From Spirochaetota bacterium (lineage in GTDB: Bacteria; Spirochaetota; UBA4802; JAFGJZ01): 32,671 nt of DNA. Of this stretch, positions 1 through 5,523 are shown in pieces. The DNA is taken from assembly GCA_016934935.1 (NCBI GenBank), contig JAFGRW010000045.1, positions 1 to 32,671 on the forward strand, written 5' to 3'. A program made the translations under genes and the position numbers. Position 1 is the first letter of the stretch. Each line of letters begins with the position of its first letter. Under the pieces are notes generated by a model. The model was not told the origin of the DNA, did no database searches, and saw nothing but the letters and a program-made list of their open reading frames with translations.

Positions 1-69
1 AAAAATTACCATGTTTCAGAGGGCAACATGGTTTAAGTGCCTATTCTAAAGGAATTTTTCGCAAGTTCC
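1..69. repeat. Palindromic intergenic repeat, copy 1 (left end probably cut by the window edge)
   Basis: The first ten bases, AAAAATTACC, are followed by an inner inverted repeat CCATGTT (9-15) / AACATGG (25-31) around TCAGAGGGC. At 51-69 lies GGAATTTTTCGCAAGTTCC, which is nearly the reverse complement of GGAACTTCGAAAAATTACC at 32510-32528. This suggests a short element with terminal inverted repeats whose first bases fall outside the window. The core from AAAAATTACCATGTT to GTTTAAG recurs at 32519-32553. No coding capacity is seen. The class of element (MITE-like or REP-like) is inference. Confidence 0.6.
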
Positions 70-398
70 TTGTTGAAAAGTTAATTTTTAGAGGTTACCA
101 TAAATAATTGTATCAGAAATATTATAGCATTATGATTTGAAACTTATAACAGAAAATAATATACTTCATGAATAATTCCAGGAAAAAAGGTGGTTGATAA
201 AAAATATTTTATCAAAAATTCTAAATTGATGTTTGAGTTAATCAAAAAATCAATAATGTCTGTTAACAATTGAATAGCAATGATTTATTCAGGCAGGTTT
301 AACCAGTAAACTGTCCCAATAAAATGTATTATAAATACATTTTTTATAAGTCATTTTTAAAATACTGTTAAATGAGGTAGTGTTACTAATTAAAAGAG
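70..398. other. Gene-free stretch downstream of the ccdA operon
   Basis: Very AT-rich DNA with no open frame resembling a gene. It holds the AAAATGTAT / ATACATTTT hairpin at 321-343. A partial echo of the flanking repeat, AGGTTACCAT, occurs near 92-101. Nothing else was recognised. Confidence 0.5.
321..345. terminator. Weak hairpin terminator candidate below ccdA
   Basis: AAAATGTAT (321-329) pairs perfectly with ATACATTTT (335-343) across a 5-base loop, followed by Ts on the plus strand. On the minus strand it lies 54 bases past the ccdA stop, where it could end the seven-gene operon. The stem is AT-only and therefore weak. Confidence 0.35.
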
Positions 399-1115
399 TT
401 ATAGATATTTATAAGCCATATAGATTGCTGTAAAAACCATAATCAACCCGATTATTATCTTGATGATTCTGATTACTTTGGTTGCTGATGATTTCTCTTC
501 CCATTTTAGTAATTTTTTGGCAGCCCCGCTAAATGTACCAAAAAATATGAAGAACAGAGAGTGACCCACAGCATACGAAACGACAAGGGAAATGGCGAAT
601 CCAATATCCTCAGAGGCCGAGTTGAAGACCACTGCAAGTACTGGAGCCATAAAGGCAAAGGTGCAGGGACCAAGTGCACAGCCGAAAAGCAGCCCAAGAA
701 GAAATGCTGAGAACAGAGATCTTTTCCGGGCAATGCCGCTCTTTTCACTTGCGAAAAAATCTGGGAGCGGAATAATCCCGACAAAGTGGAGTCCGATAAT
801 TATAAAAACGATAATTACGATTATGGTTCCGGTTTTACCGATATCACCCAGAATGCTTCCCATTAGTCCTGTAACAAGGCCGATCAACCCTATTGAAATA
901 AGTATCCCCAAACTGAAAATCACCGAGATAAGAAATGATTTTTTGATACCGACCCGGTATTGGCCGTTAATAAATGCGACAATTAGCGGTATGGAACCAA
1001 GGTGACAGGGGCTCAGAATTACGCTTGTTACTCCCCAAATAAATGCCGCGCTTATAGCGGCAATTGCAGAACCATACATCAGCGTTGTTAATGATATAAA
1101 TAAAGACTCTACCAT
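399..1115 (-). CDS. CcdA/DsbD-type transmembrane thiol-disulfide transporter
   Basis: A 238-residue polytopic membrane protein with about six hydrophobic segments. The two family landmarks are visible: SPCHLG with Cys37, and a GCALGPC segment with Cys146 and Cys151. In CcdA and the DsbD membrane domain such paired cysteines pass electrons from cytoplasmic thioredoxin to proteins outside the membrane. The start lies one base after the stop of the thioredoxin lipoprotein gene, so the pair is almost certainly co-translated. The likely acceptor is that lipoprotein. It is the last gene of the arsR-led operon. A role in cytochrome c maturation is possible in this family, but no cytochrome genes are nearby, so the function in arsenic or thiol stress is inferred from context. 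Confidence 0.85.
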   Translation of the reverse strand: MVESLFISLTTLMYGSAIAAISAAFIWGVTSVILSPCHLGSIPLIVAFINGQYRVGIKKSFLISVIFSLGILISIGLIGLVTGLMGSILGDIGKTGTIIVIIVFIIIGLHFVGIIPLPDFFASEKSGIARKRSLFSAFLLGLLFGCALGPCTFAFMAPVLAVVFNSASEDIGFAISLVVSYAVGHSLFFIFFGTFSGAAKKLLKWEEKSSATKVIRIIKIIIGLIMVFTAIYMAYKYL

Positions 1116-1116
1116 A

Positions 1117-1620
1117 TCAGCGTACCCCGCCGGCCTTTAGTACCTTATCAAGCTCTTCAAACGGGAAGAAGCCTGTGTGTCTGTAGTACTCATTTCCATC
1201 CACATCCAAAAAAACCTGGGTAGGTATTGCGCGAATTCTGTATTTCTCGGCCATTGAACGCTCTTCTTCGGTCCAAACATCGTAAAAAACAACATCAACC
1301 TTATCACCATAGGTTGCCTTAACCTGATCCATCACTGGTTGCATCATTTTACAAGGAACACAGTTTACCGAACCGAGTTCTATAAAGGTAACAATGGGTA
1401 ACTTTCCCGAAGATGATTCTCTTTCAGAGACATCATCATTTTCCGCTGTATCCGTCGTCTTTTTCTCTTGTGCGGGTACCTCAACTTTAGCCACAGATGA
1501 AAGCATAGCTTCTCCATCATCTGATGGGGAAGAACATGAACCAAACAGCATTATAACCATGATTGTTAATAAATTGGCCGTAATTGTAATTTTCGTTGGT
1601 CGCGTTAAGTTGTTAAACAT
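1117..1620 (-). CDS. Thioredoxin-fold lipoprotein
   Basis: A 167-residue protein. A hydrophobic N-terminus ends in the lipobox LFGSC (Cys29), followed by a Ser/Glu-rich tether of about 40 residues and then a thioredoxin domain. The redox motif is NCVPC (Cys87/Cys90), and the cis-proline region AIPTQVFLD is intact. It should be lipid-anchored and face the periplasm as an extracytoplasmic disulfide reductase. ATG 1620 is chosen because AGGAG lies 7 bases upstream; a TTG one codon earlier is the alternative. It sits between the DGC gene and ccdA, and the single-base gap to ccdA points to a CcdA-fed redox pair. The substrate is unknown. Confidence 0.87.
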   Translation of the reverse strand: MFNNLTRPTKITITANLLTIMVIMLFGSCSSPSDDGEAMLSSVAKVEVPAQEKKTTDTAENDDVSERESSSGKLPIVTFIELGSVNCVPCKMMQPVMDQVKATYGDKVDVVFYDVWTEEERSMAEKYRIRAIPTQVFLDVDGNEYYRHTGFFPFEELDKVLKAGGVR

Positions 1621-1631
1621 CAAGTGACTCC

Positions 1632-2000
1632 TTAGATTTTGTTTTCGACTTTTATTGCTGTTTTCTCAATAAGTTCCGGGGTGATTTCCGTTTTGCCTTT
1701 TTGTACATCAAAATCGGTAAGTACTAAATGTGTAAAATCAAGGTTCTGTGCCTCAAATATTTTTTTCCCGCAAGCTGTTGGGCAACCGTCAATAACGATA
1801 TTTTTTGCGTTTTTTGCTGTTTCAGTAAAACCGGAAAGTCCTGCACCAACTGCTGCAAGGCAGGTCATGCTGCCGGTTCCGTTTTTCATAAGTGATCTTG
1901 CAACAGCATCCGCAAGATAACCTGTGTTTGCCGCTCCCGAGCAGGCATATAAAAGCGGTTTGCAGTTTCCGCCGCATGAGCATGAACATGATTCTGACAT
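1632..2000 (-). CDS. Putative zinc-binding protein of the DGC family
   Basis: A 122-residue cytoplasmic protein. The N-terminus is unusually cysteine-rich (CSCSCGGNC within the first 13 residues). The family motif appears as VIDGCPTACGKK in the middle, with further cysteines near LLYACSG and TCLAA. The pattern matches the DGC family (Asp-Gly-Cys), annotated as putative zinc binders of unknown function. AGGAG lies 8 bases before ATG. It stands between the small CxxC protein and the thioredoxin lipoprotein. A metal or metalloid chaperone role, or a thiol relay, would fit the neighbourhood but is inference. Confidence 0.78.
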   Translation of the reverse strand: MSESCSCSCGGNCKPLLYACSGAANTGYLADAVARSLMKNGTGSMTCLAAVGAGLSGFTETAKNAKNIVIDGCPTACGKKIFEAQNLDFTHLVLTDFDVQKGKTEITPELIEKTAIKVENKI

Positions 2001-2068
2001 AATTATTCTCCTTGTTAATAAACATGGTCGATAATTTCCGACAGTTGTATTTTAAATTATACTAAGAC

Positions 2069-2296
2069 TCAAAAAAACGTTTTTATCTCTTCGGCCTTAA
2101 GTACCTTGCCGACAGATTTTACCTCTTCATCAATAACAAGTGCCGGTGTCATCATTACGCCGTAATCCATTATCTGATCCATGTCGGAAACCTTGATAAT
2201 ATCAGCATCCGTTCCCGATTCGCTTACCGCCTTACGCGCCTCTTCTTCAAGCTGTTTGCATTTCGGGCATCCTGAGCCCAGAATTTTAATAATCAT
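2069..2296 (-). CDS. Small thioredoxin-like redox protein (TM0996/MTH895 type)
   Basis: A 75-residue single-domain protein that opens with a beta strand and GSGCPKC (Cys10/Cys13), followed by MMTPALVIDEEVKSVGK, which carries the cis-Pro. The size and pattern match the redox-active disulfide protein 2 family of miniature thioredoxins or glutaredoxins. AGGAG precedes the ATG at good spacing. Proteins of this kind commonly sit beside ArsP/UPF0718 permeases and ArsR regulators. Here it lies directly downstream of arsC, a reductase that needs a thioredoxin-like partner, so it may regenerate ArsC or serve the permease. Confidence 0.85.
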   Translation of the reverse strand: MIIKILGSGCPKCKQLEEEARKAVSESGTDADIIKVSDMDQIMDYGVMMTPALVIDEEVKSVGKVLKAEEIKTFF

Positions 2297-2324
2297 ACTG
2301 TTTCTCCTTTTTTATGATTCTTCT

Positions 2325-2768
2325 TTAATTTTTTGAATCTGCATCAATAAACTCTTGAATCTGAATCTTTATGCTGTCACGGACAGTGCGGGCAAACTGA
2401 AGTTTCTCTTCTTCACTGCCCTGTGCTGATGACGGATCGGGAAAACCCCAGTGCAGCCTTGCAACCTTGCCGGGAAACATGGGGCACTTTTCTGCTGCTT
2501 CAGTGTCACATACTGTCACAACATAATCATAGAGGCTCCCCTTTTCGTAAAAGTCAAAAACTGATTTTGTTGCGTGATGCGATATGTCGTACCCAGCTTC
2601 TTTCATAACAGCTATAACATACGGGTTAAGTTTCCCGGGCTCAATTCCGGCGCTTTCAGCCTTATAACGGCCGTTTCCCAGTTCGTTTAGAAATTTTTCG
2701 GCCATCTGGCTGCGAGCCGAGTTGTGTATGCAGACAAATAGTACCTTTTTTGTGTTGTTGTTTCCCAT
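2325..2768 (-). CDS. arsC: Arsenate reductase, thioredoxin-coupled (LMW phosphatase fold)
   Basis: A 147-residue protein of the low-molecular-weight tyrosine phosphatase fold. The anion-binding loop CX5R is CIHNSAR (Cys13 to Arg19). The catalytic Asp is in GFPDPSS (Asp111). The two further cysteines of the thioredoxin-dependent ArsC mechanism are present at Cys87 and Cys95. All three redox cysteines are therefore intact, so it should reduce arsenate to arsenite by a Cys relay and be recycled by a thioredoxin. GGAGA precedes ATG. It follows the permease gene by 143 bases and is followed closely by a mini-thioredoxin gene. Confidence 0.92.
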   Translation of the reverse strand: MGNNNTKKVLFVCIHNSARSQMAEKFLNELGNGRYKAESAGIEPGKLNPYVIAVMKEAGYDISHHATKSVFDFYEKGSLYDYVVTVCDTEAAEKCPMFPGKVARLHWGFPDPSSAQGSEEEKLQFARTVRDSIKIQIQEFIDADSKN

Positions 2769-2838
2769 AATAATTTCTCCTGTTTTAGAAATGCTGTACT
2801 AAATCGTAATTTTCTGTATAAACCTTCCAAATTTTGCC

Positions 2839-2869
2839 ATAATAGAACGATTCCGAAATCGTGCATTAT
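2839..2869. other. Imperfect hairpin between permease and arsC
   Basis: ACGATT (2847-2852) pairs with AATCGT (2857-2862) around CCGA, and ATAAT (2839-2843) pairs with ATTAT (2865-2869) outside it. It lies in the 143-base gap between the permease stop and the arsC start. It could be an mRNA-processing or attenuation structure that lowers expression downstream, but no T-run follows. Confidence 0.35.
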
Positions 2870-2911
2870 AGAGCAATTGTCTTAATCATTCTGTACTATA
2901 AAGATTATAAA

Positions 2912-4075
2912 CTATGCCAGTGCTCCGAATATCATGCCGCTTACAGTTGACATTACTATCACCAGAATTATATAAACTGCCGTTTTTTTTGTTCCAATCA
3001 TTCCCCTGATTGCAAGCATTGACGGTAACGACAATGCCGGGCCAGCCAGAAGAAGAGCCAGTGCCGGGCCTTCACCCATACCGTTACCGATAAGCCCCTG
3101 CATAATCGGTACTTCTGTCAGAGTCGCGAAATACATAAATGCTCCAACGATCGACGCGAAAAAATTTGCTGCTAAAGAGTTGCCGCCTACAAGCGTCGAT
3201 ATCCATGTCGAAGGAATAACTCCCTCGTTACCCGGGCGTCCCAGAAGAAAGCCTGCTATTAAAACTCCGGCGAAAAGTAGCGGCATAATCTGAAGCGAGA
3301 AGTCGTAACTGGAAACGACCCAGCTTTTCAGCTCGTCCTTTTTGAACCATCGGTATAGAGTAAACACAAGAACAGTTCCGAACACAGCGGTAATATGAAA
3401 CTTGTATTCAAAGATACTGTTCCACCAGCTTATTGAACTGTCATGTCCCCAGTTGACGAATATAAGAATGCCAACCATGGAAAAAATATTAAGGGCAGTT
3501 TGCCATAGCTTTCGCGGATTGTCGTCGTTTGGAACAACGAGTGAGAGATCATTATTGCGGGCGTGCTCCTCTTTTAGAAAGATAAAGTGCATTGCAAGGC
3601 CGATTACTATGGAAAAGATAATAGCACCCACTGCGCGGGCAATGCCGAGCCTAAGTCCGAGAACCCGAGCAGTTAGTACGATTGCGAGTACGTTTATTGC
3701 CGGCCCCGAATAAAGAAAGGTAATTGCCGGACCAAGACCTGCTCCCCGTTTATAAATTCCCCCAAAAAGAGGCAGTACTGTGCATGAACAGACTGCAAGA
3801 ATGGCGCCCGAAACAGATGCCACGCCGTAGGCAAGAAACTTATTAGCCTTTGCACCAAGATACTTGAGTACTGCTCCTTGACTGATAAAGTTCCCTATAG
3901 CTCCGGCAATAAAGAAGGCCGGCACAAGGCATAATAGTACATGCAGTCGTGCATACTCCTGCATCATGTAGAAAGCTTCCATCATTGCGTTTTGAATAGT
4001 TCCGCTGTTAAATGGGATAAAATAGAATGCCAGAAAAGCGGTTATGATTATTAAAAATTTTTTTTTATTTTCCAT
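2912..4075 (-). CDS. ArsP/UPF0718-family permease
   Basis: A 387-residue integral membrane protein with about ten hydrophobic stretches in two halves. The conserved first-half motif is CSCTVLPLFGGIYKRGAG, followed by LYSGPAINVLAIVLT. The second half has TLTEVPIMQGL and LLAGPALSLPSM. This is the UPF0718 family, which includes ArsP, an efflux permease for trivalent organoarsenicals that depends on cysteines in the first motif. Both Cys of CSC are present. GAGGAG lies just upstream of ATG. It lies directly after arsR. Whether the substrate is inorganic arsenite, methylarsenite or another metalloid cannot be read from the sequence. Confidence 0.85.
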   Translation of the reverse strand: MENKKKFLIIITAFLAFYFIPFNSGTIQNAMMEAFYMMQEYARLHVLLCLVPAFFIAGAIGNFISQGAVLKYLGAKANKFLAYGVASVSGAILAVCSCTVLPLFGGIYKRGAGLGPAITFLYSGPAINVLAIVLTARVLGLRLGIARAVGAIIFSIVIGLAMHFIFLKEEHARNNDLSLVVPNDDNPRKLWQTALNIFSMVGILIFVNWGHDSSISWWNSIFEYKFHITAVFGTVLVFTLYRWFKKDELKSWVVSSYDFSLQIMPLLFAGVLIAGFLLGRPGNEGVIPSTWISTLVGGNSLAANFFASIVGAFMYFATLTEVPIMQGLIGNGMGEGPALALLLAGPALSLPSMLAIRGMIGTKKTAVYIILVIVMSTVSGMIFGALA

Positions 4076-4106
4076 ATTTGTCTCCTCATGCTAATCTCTT
4101 GAGTGT

Positions 4107-4469
4107 CTATTGTTTCATGCCAATAACACAAGCTCCGTTCTCCCGTAATTTAAGCCGTTTTTTTAACGCCTCTTTGTTTGTCTTAAAAAACTCACCTGGA
4201 ATACTGGATACCGCTGACAAAATGCTCTCAAAAAATGCATCATCTGTTTTTGTCAGAGAGTAAAAGATAAATTTACCTTCTCTCTTTTCGCTTATAAGCC
4301 CGGCATTTTTAAGTTCTTTCAGGTGTTTGGAAATCGTATAAACCGGAATTTCCAGCGCGTCCACAATCTCACACACGCAGAGCTCCTCTTTCGAAATTAA
4401 AAGAAGTCTTAAAATACGAATTCGTGTTTCGTCACCAAGGCATTTGAATTTTTGTAGATATGTTTTCAT
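4107..4469 (-). CDS. arsR: ArsR/SmtB-family repressor
   Basis: A 120-residue winged-helix protein: CLGDETRIRILRLLL at the N-terminus, the recognition helix in PVYTISKHLKELKNAGLI, and the wing REGKFIFYSLT. The arsenite-sensing motif ELCVCEI (Cys31 and Cys33) is in the position known for ArsR inducer binding. It is the first gene of the operon, and a palindrome in its own promoter is the probable operator, so autoregulation with release by As(III) or Sb(III) is expected. An additional Cys10 near the N-terminus could be a third ligand. Confidence 0.92.
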   Translation of the reverse strand: MKTYLQKFKCLGDETRIRILRLLLISKEELCVCEIVDALEIPVYTISKHLKELKNAGLISEKREGKFIFYSLTKTDDAFFESILSAVSSIPGEFFKTNKEALKKRLKLRENGACVIGMKQ

Positions 4470-4484
4470 TTTGACCTGCTAAAC

Positions 4485-4531
4485 ATTATAAATACATTTG
4501 CAAATTAGTGCAAATGAGTAAATATTGTCAA
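4485..4531 (-). promoter_or_regulatory. arsR operon promoter and operator
   Basis: Read on the minus strand, a consensus -10 TATAAT (4490-4485) lies 15 bases upstream of the arsR ATG. Between it and a -35-like element is a perfect inverted repeat, CATTTGCA (4495-4502) / TGCAAATG (4509-4516), with a 6-base centre. A separate TTGACA is at 4531-4526 but is too far from this -10, so the functional -35 is probably the TTTGCA inside the palindrome, 18 bases from the -10. A repressor on the palindrome would block RNA polymerase directly. Confidence 0.75.
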
Positions 4532-4879
4532 GTAAATTGTGGTAGTTTTTTATATTTGTAAAAAACTCAAATTTGCTTTAAAAATGAAATAATGGATTAT
4601 CTAAAAAAAAAGTTGAATAATTTCTATATATTGTTATAATGTAATAAAGAGAATATTGTTGAAATAAATCTGATAATCAGAATTATCCGGTACAATGTTT
4701 CTTGTGAGCTATTGTTTTGTGATAAGTTATATTGCTTGTCTGATTGTTTTTTTCGACATATTCTTGTAACTATACAGATAGTAGGTATATTTGAATGAAC
4801 GCTTTCTCTTTTATTGCAAAAGGTTTAATTAAAAACGGTAATCAGGGGCAGGGTTAAATAAAAAAACAGGGAGGATATC
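4532..4879 (+). promoter_or_regulatory. Gene-free divergent region with two sigma70-like promoters toward tpx
   Basis: No gene is seen between the ars promoter and tpx. Two promoter-like pairs point right: TTGAAT (4613-4618), 16 bases, TATAAT (4635-4640); and TTGTAA (4764-4769), 16 bases, TATATT (4786-4791). The second would give a leader of about 80 bases on tpx. The first would give either a leader of over 200 bases or a short untranslated RNA. GATAAT / ATTATC at about 4671-4686 can form a small hairpin just inside that transcript. GGGAGG precedes the tpx ATG. Confidence 0.5.
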
Positions 4880-5386
4880 ATGGCAGAAATTAAACTACAT
4901 GGTGACACAATACATACATCGGGTACAGTACCGCCCGCTGGTGCAAAACTGAAAGACTTTTCTTTAACAGCAGCAGATCTTTCAGATAAAAAACTTGCGG
5001 ATTTTCAAGGTTCAAAGCTTGTTCTTAATATTTTCCCAAGTGTAGATACTGGGGTTTGTGCTGCCTCGGTTCGTCGTTTTAACAAAGAGGCGGGCTCTCT
5101 TCAGAATACGGTTGTGCTTTGTATATCCAGAGATTTACCATTTGCACAAGGTCGTTTTTGCGGAGCGGAAGGTCTGGATAATGTTTCGATGCTTTCAGAG
5201 ATGAGGGACAACAGTTTTGGAAAAGATTACGGAGTTGATATAACTGACGGGCCACTGCAAAGCTTGCTGTCACGGGTTGTAATCGTTGCGGATGCAGACG
5301 GCAAGGTTGTGTACAGCGAGCAGGTTCCTGAAATTGGCCAGGAGCCGGACTACGAGGCTGCCATTGAAGCCGTAAAAAAAAGTTGA
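4880..5386 (+). CDS. tpx: Thiol peroxidase (Tpx, atypical 2-Cys peroxiredoxin)
   Basis: A 168-residue protein, the normal length for Tpx. The peroxidatic motif is SVDTGVCAASVRRFN, with Thr57 and Cys60. The resolving cysteine is Cys94 in RFCGAEGLDN. Both match the known Tpx positions. It reduces hydrogen peroxide and alkyl hydroperoxides using thioredoxin in the cytoplasm. GGGAGG precedes ATG. It is divergent from the arsenic/thiol operon, which encodes several thioredoxin-fold proteins, so joint use of reductant is plausible. It ends 38 bases before a tRNA gene. Confidence 0.95.
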   Translation: MAEIKLHGDTIHTSGTVPPAGAKLKDFSLTAADLSDKKLADFQGSKLVLNIFPSVDTGVCAASVRRFNKEAGSLQNTVVLCISRDLPFAQGRFCGAEGLDNVSMLSEMRDNSFGKDYGVDITDGPLQSLLSRVVIVADADGKVVYSEQVPEIGQEPDYEAAIEAVKKS

Positions 5387-5389
5387 CTT

Positions 5390-5433
5390 TAACCGCCCCT
5401 GATAAAGTATCATCCAGGTATTGGGGGCGGTTA
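5390..5433 (+). other. Inverted repeat joining the tpx 3' end to the tRNA-Val acceptor strand
   Basis: TAACCGCCCC (5390-5399), just after the tpx stop, is perfectly complementary to GGGGCGGTTA (5424-5433). The latter includes the whole 5' acceptor strand of the tRNA. The upstream arm contains ACCGCCC, identical to the true 3' acceptor strand at 5491-5497. A tpx-tRNA read-through transcript could therefore fold in two competing ways. There is no T-run, so a standard terminator is unlikely. Confidence 0.6.
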
Positions 5434-5498
5434 GCTCAGTTGGTTAGAGCGCCTGCTCGACACGCAGGAGGTCACTGGTTCGAATCCAGCACCGCCCA
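5425..5498 (+). tRNA. tRNA-Val (anticodon GAC)
   Basis: A cloverleaf can be drawn by hand: acceptor GGGCGGT / ACCGCCC with discriminator A5498, D arm GCTC / GAGC, anticodon stem CCTGC / GCAGG with loop TCGACAC, a 5-base variable loop, and a T arm with loop TTCGAAT. The anticodon GAC (5459-5461) reads valine codons GUC and GUU. CCA is not encoded, so a CCA-adding enzyme is needed. Two oddities are C rather than T at position 33 and an A-C mismatch at the base of the T stem (49-65). The gene lies 26 bases upstream of thrS. Confidence 0.93.
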
Positions 5499-5523
5499 AA
5501 ACTAGCAATTAAGGGGGTTTACC

